A DNA stretch of 64,000 bases from an uncultured Vampirovibrio sp. Its GTDB lineage: Bacteria > Cyanobacteriota > Vampirovibrionia > Gastranaerophilales > Gastranaerophilaceae. Positions within the stretch are counted from its first letter, which is position 1, and every line of letters starts with the position of its first letter. Below are positions 25,923 to 34,093 of the stretch, one piece after another. The stretch is taken from assembly GCA_910579975.1 (NCBI GenBank), contig CAJTWU010000005.1, positions 1 through 64,000 of the forward strand. Reading direction: 5' to 3'. The translations under genes were made by a program, and so were the position numbers. Below the pieces are notes generated by a model that saw nothing but the letters and a program-made list of their open reading frames with translations, was not told the origin of the DNA and did not search any database.

Positions 25923-26531
25923 ATGAAGAAGTTTTTAATAACATTTTTAATTTTAATGACAACAGTTATCTCTGTTAATGCAGAATCTCTGTTTACGCTT
26001 GGTGCAACCCAACATTATCAAGGAACTCCGCGTTCTTTATTTGGTGGAGTTCAGGCTCGTCAAATCGGTGATTTAGTTTCAATTGTAATGAGCGAAAATA
26101 TTTCAATGAATGACAATTTGTCATACTCTTCTGCTAAAGAGTCAAATACAACTGATACGTTTACTACATTTGTAAATAAATGGTTTGGAATATCGGTTAA
26201 AGACTCAAACGGCTATGGCGGTTCTAACGAAGTTTCAAACTCGGCAACGGGTTCTCGTGCAATGCAATTGGGTGATAGAATTGCTTGCCAGGTTGTACAG
26301 CAGCTTCCAAATGGAAATATTTCTATTCAGGGTAAGAAAACTATTGTAAATGGTAATGAAAGAATGGACTTTATTGTAACGGGTGTTGTTGATCCTCGCT
26401 GGTTAAATGTTAATGGTGAAGTTTATTCATACAATGTATCTAATCTTCAATTTGCACTTTCAGGAAGAGGTTCTATCTCCAGAAGTCAAAACGAAGGTAT
26501 ATTTAACAGATTTATCAGGTATTTATTCTAA
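25923..26531 (+). CDS. flgH: flagellar L-ring protein FlgH
   Basis: Outer-membrane L-ring subunit. GVQARQIGDLVSIVMSENIS (about 44-63) and GNISIQGKKTIVNGNERM then VVDPRWLNVNGEVYS are canonical. ATG 25923 is chosen because GGAGGAGGG lies just upstream; an in-frame ATG six codons earlier precedes that site. FlgH is normally a lipoprotein, but the signal peptide here (ITFLILMTTVISVNA, then ES) has no lipobox cysteine, so outer-membrane anchoring must differ. Stop and flgN start overlap by 1 nt. Confidence 0.95.
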   Translation: MKKFLITFLILMTTVISVNAESLFTLGATQHYQGTPRSLFGGVQARQIGDLVSIVMSENISMNDNLSYSSAKESNTTDTFTTFVNKWFGISVKDSNGYGGSNEVSNSATGSRAMQLGDRIACQVVQQLPNGNISIQGKKTIVNGNERMDFIVTGVVDPRWLNVNGEVYSYNVSNLQFALSGRGSISRSQNEGIFNRFIRYLF

Positions 26532-27025
26532 TGAAAGACAAATTTAAAAACTTAATAAAAATCCTTGATAAAGAAATCGAGGCATATGAAAAACTCAAAG
26601 TTCTGTTTGAAGAGAAAAAAGGGTTACTTATAAAGGCAAAATCAGAAGACTTGGGTGTTCTGGACAACAAAATTCTTGCAGCACATAACTCAATTGTAAA
26701 GCTGAATAATTCAAGAAAAAATGTTGCAGCCGAACTTATAAGTCAAGATGCTACAATGTCACAATTTATCGAACTTGCAGAGGAAAATGAACCGGATTTC
26801 AAAGAACCTCTAATGTTAAGAAAAGATAAGATTTGTAACATTTCTAAGGAACTGGTGTTACTGAATAATCAGAATGTGGAACTAATAAAACATGGCATAA
26901 TAATTACCGACAAGATGTTGGAAACGATTATTGATGCGTTTGCTCCTCAAGGAAGTATCTATAACGGAGCAGGAAAAACAGACTCACGGGACTATGATAT
27001 GTGGACCGTGAATGAAGAAATATAG
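26531..27025 (+). CDS. flgN: flagellar export chaperone FlgN
   Basis: Helical chaperone for hook-associated proteins FlgK and FlgL. The protein is almost entirely coiled-coil (IKILDKEIEAYEKLKVLFEE, LNNSRKNVAAELISQ), typical of FlgN, and sits directly before flgK-flgL as usual. Primary-sequence conservation is low in this family, so the call rests on fold and context. Its stop begins another AGGGGTAAAT element. Confidence 0.83.
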   Translation: MKDKFKNLIKILDKEIEAYEKLKVLFEEKKGLLIKAKSEDLGVLDNKILAAHNSIVKLNNSRKNVAAELISQDATMSQFIELAEENEPDFKEPLMLRKDKICNISKELVLLNNQNVELIKHGIIITDKMLETIIDAFAPQGSIYNGAGKTDSRDYDMWTVNEEI

Positions 27026-27075
27026 GGGTAAATTTAATATTTAGCCCGCTAATGACTACGGGATTGTAGTCGAAG
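27024..27075 (+). promoter_or_regulatory. flagellar leader element 4 with hairpin
   Basis: AGGGGTAAAT (27024-27033) overlaps the flgN stop (TAG-GGG-TAA), then CTAATGACTAC and hairpin GACTAC-GGGATT-GTAGTC. The loop exposes GGGAT, which a CsrA-type protein could bind, though other copies lack this. Confidence 0.45.
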
Positions 27076-27091
27076 AGATATGAGGTAAAAC

Positions 27092-28690
27092 ATGGTCAGC
27101 TTATTTTCATCATTGAATATTGCAGCAGGTTCATTGACTTCACACGAGTCAGCAATCAGCGTTGTTTCGCATAACGTTGCTAATATGAATACTGAAGGAT
27201 ATCATAAGCAGAGAGTAAATTTTGCAACAAGAAATATTGCAGGAGTTATAGGTAATAATGTCCAAGCTCAAATCCGCGCAAATGGCGGGGTTATGATTGC
27301 TAATGTTCAGCGTTACAATGATGAGTTTTTGAGTAATTACTATCGTGACCAACTTTCCAAGCTTAATGAGTACGGTGCACAATTAAATAATTTAGGTGAA
27401 CTTGCTGAAATATTTAATGATTTGGATGGTAAAGGTATTGATGCTGCTCTTTCTGAATTTTATAAAGCTTTGAATAACCTTAATGAATATCCGGCAAGTT
27501 CAACAGCAAGAATTAATTTTATTGAAACTGCAAAAACACTTGTTTCTAATATCAATTCTAAAAATCAGCAATTAGGTGAACTTACAAATAAAGTACTAGG
27601 TGATGGTGTAAGCCAGGAAGCATTAGAAAATTCTCAAATCTGGGTACATTATCAAGCATTCAATGATAAATTATCGGAGCTTGCTGAAGTTAATAAAGCT
27701 CTTCAATGTACTCAAACAGGTACTTTAGAGGCGAACAATCTTCTTGATAAAAGAGATTTAATCCTAAATGATATATCTAAATATGCAAGTATAAATGTTA
27801 AAGAGCATCCAAACGGTTCTGTTAATCTTTATGTTAATGGTACACCAATGGTTAAAGGTGCAACAGTAGTGGGAGAATTAGATATTCAAACCGCAGCAGA
27901 TTATGAAGCATATTGCAAAGATAATGGAATTGAACTACCTGATGATTTTTATAATGAAGATGGCAGTTATAAATATCCTGCAATTGTAAGTATTAAGGGT
28001 GAATTAAATATTGGATTTGCAAATGATATTATAACCGGTGGTGCTTTAGGTGGACTTTTGCACGGTGCGGCTACAGATGCCGAGGCTATGAATGCCGGTA
28101 AAGCAAGAGAATTTTTGAATAATCTTGCTCAAACAATTGCAGATGTATTTAATGGTCTGAATACCCGTGACGGGGCTTATTGTATTAATCCTGATGATAC
28201 CGGTAAATTAGTAGCTACTAATAAGGATAATCTTATTTTTGTTGGTGGAGAAGATGGTACAATTACAGCCGGTAACATTGCTATTAATCCTGATTTATTA
28301 ACTGATGAAGGAATTTGGAATATTGCTTGTGCATTTTTCGGAGAAGGAGAAAATTTTGACGAAAATGCAGTTGGTAACGCTCAAAATGTTGCTGCTATGC
28401 TTAATACAAGAACTCAAAAATTAGATTCTTTAAACGGCATGTCTATAGAAGATTATTATACTTCGTTACTAGGTAAAATAGCTGCTTCAGGAACTAATAT
28501 GCAAACAATATATGATACACAAGAGGGGCTTGTCGATTCAGTTTTTAATCAACTTAAAAGTGCAACTAATGTTGATTTAAACGAAGAACTTGTTGATTTG
28601 GTTAAATACCAAACTGCTTATGCAGCAGCAGCACAAGTTTTTAATACTTGTAATACCTGTTTGGATACTTTAATGACTTTAGGAAGGTAA
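27092..28690 (+). CDS. flgK: hook-associated protein FlgK (HAP1)
   Basis: Hook-filament junction protein. N-terminus LFSSLNIAAGSLTSHE, VSHNVANMNTEGYHKQRVNF and the C-terminus ELVDLVKYQTAYAAAAQVF are canonical. Length 532 aa fits. The central variable part includes an Asp-rich stretch (CKDNGIELPDDFYNEDGSY) as seen in exposed domains. Confidence 0.96.
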   Translation: MVSLFSSLNIAAGSLTSHESAISVVSHNVANMNTEGYHKQRVNFATRNIAGVIGNNVQAQIRANGGVMIANVQRYNDEFLSNYYRDQLSKLNEYGAQLNNLGELAEIFNDLDGKGIDAALSEFYKALNNLNEYPASSTARINFIETAKTLVSNINSKNQQLGELTNKVLGDGVSQEALENSQIWVHYQAFNDKLSELAEVNKALQCTQTGTLEANNLLDKRDLILNDISKYASINVKEHPNGSVNLYVNGTPMVKGATVVGELDIQTAADYEAYCKDNGIELPDDFYNEDGSYKYPAIVSIKGELNIGFANDIITGGALGGLLHGAATDAEAMNAGKAREFLNNLAQTIADVFNGLNTRDGAYCINPDDTGKLVATNKDNLIFVGGEDGTITAGNIAINPDLLTDEGIWNIACAFFGEGENFDENAVGNAQNVAAMLNTRTQKLDSLNGMSIEDYYTSLLGKIAASGTNMQTIYDTQEGLVDSVFNQLKSATNVDLNEELVDLVKYQTAYAAAAQVFNTCNTCLDTLMTLGR

Positions 28691-28693
28691 TTT

Positions 28694-29794
28694 ATGGTAC
28701 AGAGAATAACTTCAGCATCAAGATATGATTTACTTTTAACGGACATGCGTCGAAACATGGCTAATTATAATAAGGCGATTGAACAGTTGAGTTCTTCTTC
28801 TAAAATTAACCATTTAACAGACGATCCTATCGGGGCGGTAAATGTTTTAAATACAAATCGTCAATTAGGTCAAATTGAAACATTTGAATCAAATGTAGGA
28901 ATGGCCTCGGCTGAATTAGCGGCGCTGGGTGATTTAATGGAATTAGCTTCAGGTTATTTATCTAAAGCCTGGGATAAGGCAACGCAAGCGAACAACCAAA
29001 CTTATAACGAAAATTCTATGAAAGCATTGAAGGTTGAAATTGATGAGATTACCAAAACAATGGTTGATTTAGCAAATACTGAATATAACGATAATTACAT
29101 TTTTTCAGGTGCAAACACAAAAACAGTTCCATTTGAGATTGCAGAAAACGGTGATATAATTTATCACGGTACGCCTAATGATAATCCTGATTACATTAGA
29201 CAAACTGAAGTTGCAGATGGTGTTTTTGAGGTAATAAATACAACCGGTGATAAGGTTTTCGGTTATTATAAGGCTGCTGTTGAACCGGGAAATGGTGTTT
29301 ATACAGATAAAGATGGAAAAAGAGTAATTGAATCAACTGATGCAGATGGAAATACCATTTACAAATATGAAAATGGTACTGAATATACCGGAGATAAAGC
29401 TGATTTAACAGATGGTGCAAAAGAAGAATATGCAGGAGTTATGGGTGCATTAAAAGTCTTGAGTAATTCAATTCAAGACACCCTTGATGCTCCTACAGAT
29501 GAAGCACGTACAGAAGCATACAATGTTATGCGTTCTACTTTAGATATGTTTTCAGACTCATTAAATACTATATCCAATGAACAAACAAAATTTGGCGGCG
29601 TGGCAAATCGCTTGGAAATGACGGAATCAACGCTGGGAACAAGTAGTGATAATTTAACTCAATATCTTTCTAATATCAATAGTGTTGATTATGCAGAAGC
29701 AGTGACAAATTGGTTGAGTGCTCAGTATGCTTATCAAGCAAGTTTACAAGTTACAGCTTCTTCAATGAATATGAGTTTGTTGAATTATCTATAA
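28694..29794 (+). CDS. flgL: hook-associated protein FlgL (HAP3)
   Basis: Flagellin-like junction protein between FlgK and filament. N-terminus RITSASRYDLLLTDMRRN, SSSSKINHLTDDPIGAVNVL and C-terminal LNTISNEQTKFGGVANRLE then YQASLQVTASSMNMSLLNYL match flagellin/FlgL. A variable domain of about 90 residues (about 160-250) is inserted. Last gene of the operon; a terminator follows. No flagellin gene is in the window. Confidence 0.93.
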   Translation: MVQRITSASRYDLLLTDMRRNMANYNKAIEQLSSSSKINHLTDDPIGAVNVLNTNRQLGQIETFESNVGMASAELAALGDLMELASGYLSKAWDKATQANNQTYNENSMKALKVEIDEITKTMVDLANTEYNDNYIFSGANTKTVPFEIAENGDIIYHGTPNDNPDYIRQTEVADGVFEVINTTGDKVFGYYKAAVEPGNGVYTDKDGKRVIESTDADGNTIYKYENGTEYTGDKADLTDGAKEEYAGVMGALKVLSNSIQDTLDAPTDEARTEAYNVMRSTLDMFSDSLNTISNEQTKFGGVANRLEMTESTLGTSSDNLTQYLSNINSVDYAEAVTNWLSAQYAYQASLQVTASSMNMSLLNYL

Positions 29795-29832
29795 TGAATT
29801 TAGTCTACAATTTTAATATACTTACCATTTTT

Positions 29833-29857
29833 AAGGGTGCTTTGCGCCCTTTTATTT
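29833..29857 (+). terminator. terminator of the flagellar operon
   Basis: AAGGGTGC-TTT-GCGCCCTT (one G-T wobble) followed by a T-rich tract. Confidence 0.88.
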
Positions 29858-30378
29858 TATTTGAAAAATGAAATAAATTTATCCCATAAAGATGGTTTTT
29901 TCTCTGTTTCAGGTCTATGTTTTGGAGTACTTGCTTCTTCAAGGATTTTGATTGTTTCCACGGCTCTTGTAAATGTATCAATATGAGATATTGGTTCAGG
30001 ATGATTAAGAAAATCATAAACTTCTTTTGCCCTTTTTTCGTTGGCAAATTCCAGTGCATATATATTATTTAGATTCATATATAACTTTGCATCTGTTCCT
30101 ATTGCGTGTAGCGTTTTTCCTTCCAGTTTGTATGGTAATAATTCTTCCACAAAGCTGGTCTCTGCTTCATCTTGTTTGTTAATAAAATACATATAAAATT
30201 GTCTTGGGTATTCGTGTCCCTTGACAAATAAATCCCAATATTGAGTTTTTTGAATACTTGCAGCTTGTTCAAACATTTGAGTAATATGGCTATCAGGCAT
30301 TTGTTCTAAAACTTTATGCGCTGATTTGTGAATTGTAACTTTGCCAAAATTTGGACTTTGGATTTTATTGATTTGCAT
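29857..30378 (-). CDS. hypothetical protein with Phe-motif tag
   Basis: 173 aa, unknown function. The N-terminus MQINKIQSPNFGKVTIHKSA carries the PNFGK form of the Phe motif seen in five other proteins of the window. The rest is mixed alpha/beta with a Lys-rich C-terminus ending in an aromatic/hydrophobic stretch (SLWDKFISFFK). No signal peptide. ATG 30378 is chosen; an in-frame TTG lies 18 nt upstream. No Shine-Dalgarno is seen, but TATACT lies exactly 6 nt before the ATG. Confidence 0.72.
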   Translation of the reverse strand: MQINKIQSPNFGKVTIHKSAHKVLEQMPDSHITQMFEQAASIQKTQYWDLFVKGHEYPRQFYMYFINKQDEAETSFVEELLPYKLEGKTLHAIGTDAKLYMNLNNIYALEFANEKRAKEVYDFLNHPEPISHIDTFTRAVETIKILEEASTPKHRPETEKKPSLWDKFISFFK

Positions 30379-30405
30379 ACTTTGAGTATAATACAAACAT
30401 AATAC

Positions 30406-30434
30406 TTGAAAAAATTTTTTGTTTATTTTATGAT
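30406..30434 (+). promoter_or_regulatory. promoter of tRNA-Gly
   Basis: TTGAAA (30406-30411), 17 nt, TATGAT (30429-30434), 13 nt before the tRNA: optimal spacing. Confidence 0.7.
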
Positions 30435-30447
30435 GAACCAGTGAGGT

Positions 30448-30523
30448 GCGGAAGTAGCTCAGTTGGTAGAGTATCTGCCTTCCAAGCAGACTGTCGCGAG
30501 TTCGAGTCTCGTCTTCCGCTCCA
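30448..30523 (+). tRNA. tRNA-Gly (TCC)
   Basis: 76-nt cloverleaf with CCA encoded. Acceptor GCGGAAG / CTTCCGC, anticodon loop CTTCCAA, TpsiC loop TTCGAGT. Confidence 0.97.
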
Positions 30524-30527
30524 TTTT

Positions 30528-30553
30528 AAAAGAGCCTGTACAGGCTCTTTTTT
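30528..30553 (+). terminator. terminator after tRNA-Gly
   Basis: Perfect palindrome AAAAGAGCCTG-TA-CAGGCTCTTTT with six T at the end. Confidence 0.88.
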
Positions 30554-30577
30554 AATATAATAACGGAGGATATAAAT

Positions 30578-31015
30578 ATGAGATTACAAGGTATTGATAA
30601 AGAAGGTAACGAAATAGAGTTAGACTTGAATGATTGCTTAGGAAAGCGAGTTGTTTTGTATTTTTATCCAAAAGACAATACGTCCGGATGCACTCAAGAA
30701 GCTTGTGATTTTAGAGACAATATAAATCGTTTAACAAATTATGCAACTGTAATCGGAGTAAGCCCTGATAGTATTAAAAGTCATAAATCCTTTAGAGAAA
30801 AACAAGGATTAAATTTTACTTTACTTTCAGATACAGAACACCTTTTGGCAGAAGAGTTTGGCGTGTGGAAAGAGAAATCTATGTATGGTAGAAAATACAT
30901 GGGGATTGAACGTTCAACTTTTGTTATTGACTCACAAGGCAATATTGAAAAAGAATGGCGAAAAGTTAAAGTAAAAGGTCATGTTGATGATATCATTACT
31001 TATTTATTAGGATAA
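30578..31015 (+). CDS. bcp: thiol peroxidase, Bcp/PrxQ-type peroxiredoxin
   Basis: Reduces hydroperoxides using a peroxidatic cysteine. YFYPKDNTSGCTQEACDFRD (about residues 29-48) has the peroxidatic Cys (SGCTQEAC) and a resolving Cys five residues on, the alpha2 type of PrxQ. ERSTFVIDSQGNI is the conserved C-terminal strand. Length 145 aa is a little short but complete. GGAGG precedes the ATG. A cytosolic antioxidant fitting an anaerobe exposed to some oxygen. Confidence 0.93.
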   Translation: MRLQGIDKEGNEIELDLNDCLGKRVVLYFYPKDNTSGCTQEACDFRDNINRLTNYATVIGVSPDSIKSHKSFREKQGLNFTLLSDTEHLLAEEFGVWKEKSMYGRKYMGIERSTFVIDSQGNIEKEWRKVKVKGHVDDIITYLLG

Positions 31016-31076
31016 ATCTTTATATTTCCCACTGTTTATTGTATGCTTATATCAGTATAATACTGGAGGATAAATT

Positions 31077-32408
31077 ATGGTATTAAATTTAAGTGCAGTT
31101 GATTCAGGTCTTGGAATCAAAACAGAATTTTTTAATGCAGAGATTTCTAAATTAGAAAGCACAATGTCAAGTGTTATTGATGAGTTCTCAAAAAGAGCTA
31201 ATCAGCCGGGACAATTTCTAAATTGGGTAAATTTGCCTGAAAATCAAATTTTAAGATTGGATGATATTTATTCTATGGCTGATAAACTAAAAGCTCAAAC
31301 CGGGGCTGAAATCTTAACAGTTCTTGGTATCGGCGGTTCTAAACATACTGTTGAAAATATGCTTAGCCTTAACGGTTTAAATATTAATGGAGATAAAATC
31401 TTGTTTTATTCTGATGTCGATTCAGTTAGCTTTGCAAGATTTATGGAAAGAATTGGAAATGACGTAACTAAATCAAATTATATGGTTGCTTCTAAATCCG
31501 GTTCAACTTTTGAAACAAAAGATGGTTTCTTAAGAATTAAAAAAATGTTAGAAGATGCTTATATTTCACAAGGCAATTCTTTAGAAGAAGCTAAAAAACT
31601 TACTGCAAAACACTTTGTAGCAGTTACTGATAAAAATGCTGAAAAGAGTGAACTTAGAAGAACTTCTGAGTCAGAAGGATGGTTGGGCGATTTGTTCATT
31701 CATGATGATGTAGGTGGAAGATTTTCAGCTTTAGATGACCACTCTTTATTCACTCTTGCTTTTGCCGGTATGACAAAAGAAGATATGAAATCAATGTTAT
31801 CAGCTGCTCAAAAAATGTCTGAAGTTGCTATGACAAAAGAGGCTTCTAAAAATATGCCGTTTGCTCAGGCTTCTTTCTGGGCTTGGTCTAAATCAGAAGG
31901 TATTGAAACTTCTGTTCACCAATATTTAGGTTCAATGTTTGAGGATACTGCTAACTGGCATGCTCAAATGCAAAATGAGTCTATTAAAGATACTCTTAAA
32001 CAGATTGCTAAGGTTCCTGATGCAATGCATCATTCATCAGAAGCTCACTTCAATCCAGCAAACAGTTTTGCTTTTGCTTTAACAGTTCCTGTTGATAAAG
32101 GTGTTGCTAGAGAAAATGCAGAAGGTTATATCGGAGCATTGTCTAAGTCATATTCAAATGCCGGTCCTTACTTCTGTGAACATGTTGAAACATCTAAATT
32201 AGGATTAACTCCGGAATCTGCCGGTGCTTTGGTTCAAGCAAGAGCTTTTGCGACTGTTTATCAAGAAATTATTGCGAAAACAATAAATTCTTCAGAAATG
32301 CCTGAAGTACTTGAAAGTGTATTGCAGCCGCACGTTGAAGTTTACAAAAAGAACCTTAAACCGCAAGCTGATGGCAAAGATGTTGTTGTTGCCGGACGTA
32401 TTTCTTAG
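31077..32408 (+). CDS. pgi: glucose-6-phosphate isomerase
   Basis: Interconverts glucose-6-phosphate and fructose-6-phosphate. VLGIGGSKHTVENML (about 80-94) and VASKSGSTFETKDGFL (about 137-152) are the SIS-fold phosphate-binding loops; HHSSEAHFNPANSF (about 318-331) is near the active-site histidine region. At 443 aa it is the short bacterial form. Preceded by TATAAT (31056-31061) and GGAGG. It links the polyglucan enzymes here to glycolysis and to GlmS through fructose-6-phosphate. Confidence 0.93.
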   Translation: MVLNLSAVDSGLGIKTEFFNAEISKLESTMSSVIDEFSKRANQPGQFLNWVNLPENQILRLDDIYSMADKLKAQTGAEILTVLGIGGSKHTVENMLSLNGLNINGDKILFYSDVDSVSFARFMERIGNDVTKSNYMVASKSGSTFETKDGFLRIKKMLEDAYISQGNSLEEAKKLTAKHFVAVTDKNAEKSELRRTSESEGWLGDLFIHDDVGGRFSALDDHSLFTLAFAGMTKEDMKSMLSAAQKMSEVAMTKEASKNMPFAQASFWAWSKSEGIETSVHQYLGSMFEDTANWHAQMQNESIKDTLKQIAKVPDAMHHSSEAHFNPANSFAFALTVPVDKGVARENAEGYIGALSKSYSNAGPYFCEHVETSKLGLTPESAGALVQARAFATVYQEIIAKTINSSEMPEVLESVLQPHVEVYKKNLKPQADGKDVVVAGRIS

Positions 32409-32417
32409 TTTGAATTT

Positions 32418-32447
32418 AAAATCGGGTCAGAATGACCCGATTTTTTT
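32418..32447 (+). terminator. terminator of pgi
   Basis: TCGGGTCA-GAA-TGACCCGA, flanked by A and T runs. Confidence 0.9.
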
Positions 32448-32458
32448 ATAAAAATATT

Positions 32459-33043
32459 ATGGAAAATTATATTCATTATTTAAATTTTGTAGAAGAGAAA
32501 CTTAATAAATTTTTTAATACTCAAAAACCTTTTATTTGCTGTAAAAAGGGGTGTAGTAAATGTTGTAGAAATGCTATATTTCCATATTCAGCAATTGAAA
32601 TGAGATATCTTATGTCAGGTATGTTTTTTCTTTCAGATGATGTTCAGGAAGAAATTGCAAAAAACATTGAAAAAACTCTTAAAGCAAGAGAAGAATTTCA
32701 GGGGGAAAAGTTTCGCTATGATTGTCCTTTCTTGATTAATGATGAGTGTTCTGTTTATGATTATCGAGGAGTTGTTTGTCGCGCATTTGGACTTATGACG
32801 TGCCAAAAGGATGGAATAAAGGTTCCTTTTTGCTGTTTTGATGGTTTAAACTATTCTAATGTGGTTGATTATGATACAAAGAAAGTTTCTCCTGAAAAAT
32901 ATCTAAAGCTGGGCTGCGAAGAAGAGCCGACAGCATTTAATGTAAGCTATGAATTCCTAACTAATCAGGAATTTGAAAAAGAATTTAATTTTAAATTTGG
33001 AGAGAAGAAACCTTTAATTGAATGGTTTATTAAACCCCAATAA
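32459..33043 (+). CDS. YkgJ-type cysteine-cluster protein
   Basis: Likely metal- or cluster-binding protein of the YkgJ/zinc-or-iron-chelating family. Cysteines: CCKKGCSKCCRNAIFPY (about 27-43, CxxCxxCC type), CPFLINDECSVYDYRGVVCRAFG (split across 83-105) and PFCCFDG. The biochemical role is unknown for the family. I placed the start at 32459 because an upstream in-frame ATG at 32432 lies inside the pgi terminator; TATAAA ends exactly 6 nt before this ATG and there is no Shine-Dalgarno. It ends 14 nt into the convergent acyltransferase gene. Confidence 0.85.
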   Translation: MENYIHYLNFVEEKLNKFFNTQKPFICCKKGCSKCCRNAIFPYSAIEMRYLMSGMFFLSDDVQEEIAKNIEKTLKAREEFQGEKFRYDCPFLINDECSVYDYRGVVCRAFGLMTCQKDGIKVPFCCFDGLNYSNVVDYDTKKVSPEKYLKLGCEEEPTAFNVSYEFLTNQEFEKEFNFKFGEKKPLIEWFIKPQ

Positions 33044-34082
33044 ATTTTCGTGAATTGCCGTCTTTGACTAAACATTTTACAAGGAATAATGAAAGTATTG
33101 ACATTATTGCAACTACTATAAATCTTATCCAAACGACTAATAACGCATTATTTGTAAATGGAATTACATTTGGCATATGAAAGATTTGGTTATAAATAAA
33201 TAACCAGTACCAGTGTACAAAGAATATTCCAAAGCTATATCTAGCAATAAAGTCTAAAACAGCATTTGTTTTTTTATGAGAAAGTATAAATTCATCATAA
33301 TGTTTTAAATATCCTAAAACTAAAAGTGTTAAAAAAGTTTTAGAGATAGTAAAATTTTCCCATCCGAAATAAATATCACAAAACGCTGTTAATAGCATTC
33401 CAGCCCATAGAAATAATCTTTTATCATAAAATTTATTAATGATATGTTTATTAGCGGAGCAGAACATCCCTAAAACATATAAAGATAAAAAGTGGACAAA
33501 TCCCATTAAAATATATCTTGCATAAATCCAGTACTTTGCTGCATAACTCAGACCAATAGTGTCTTGATATTCAGCGGTGCCACGAGGAATAAATATTGTT
33601 AATAAAAGCAATATTGGCAAGAGCTTATATAAAATATTTTTCTTTTCGAGCTTTAAAAATATCCAAGAAAACAGGAAGAAAATTACTATCATAGGAATAA
33701 ACCATGTAGGAACATTATGCACCCTTCCTATAGAAAGTAAAACAGGGATTTGAGCAAAAATGTTCAGCCCTTCAAAAGAATTTCCATATAATTTCGGACA
33801 ACAAAAACAAAATAATAATCCTGGAATAGCAGTGAATAAATAAGGCATTATTACATTTGTCCATTTTTTTGAAAGATAATTTTTGTATTCAAATTTATAA
33901 GATAAATGTTGAAATAAGAATCCTGAAATAAATATAAATAGAGCTGTACCTCCACAAACAATTTCACAATTGACTTTGTGAATAAGACTTCCAGGTTCTC
34001 CAACTTGCATAACATGTCCCATTATTATAAGTAAAATTGCAAGACCTCGAAATACATTTATATAATTTAAAATTTGTGCCAT
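33030..34082 (-). CDS. acyltransferase family 3 membrane protein
   Basis: Integral-membrane O-acyltransferase that modifies surface or periplasmic glycans. N-terminal signature NVFRGLAILLIIMGHVMQVG (the R/H catalytic pattern of the OafA/NodX family) is followed by about ten hydrophobic helices (for example IFISGFLFQHL, LLPILLLLTIFIP, FIVVAIMSILSLFLV). It is 11 nt downstream of the exported GH13 gene on the same strand, so the pair may modify or process the same glucan. Confidence 0.88.
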   Translation of the reverse strand: MAQILNYINVFRGLAILLIIMGHVMQVGEPGSLIHKVNCEIVCGGTALFIFISGFLFQHLSYKFEYKNYLSKKWTNVIMPYLFTAIPGLLFCFCCPKLYGNSFEGLNIFAQIPVLLSIGRVHNVPTWFIPMIVIFFLFSWIFLKLEKKNILYKLLPILLLLTIFIPRGTAEYQDTIGLSYAAKYWIYARYILMGFVHFLSLYVLGMFCSANKHIINKFYDKRLFLWAGMLLTAFCDIYFGWENFTISKTFLTLLVLGYLKHYDEFILSHKKTNAVLDFIARYSFGIFFVHWYWLFIYNQIFHMPNVIPFTNNALLVVWIRFIVVAIMSILSLFLVKCLVKDGNSRKFIGV

Positions 34083-34093
34083 TATGTTTTCTC

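Noticed and set aside
32432..32458. Upstream ATG for the Cys-cluster protein
   Set aside because: It lies within the right arm of the pgi terminator and has no ribosome-binding site.
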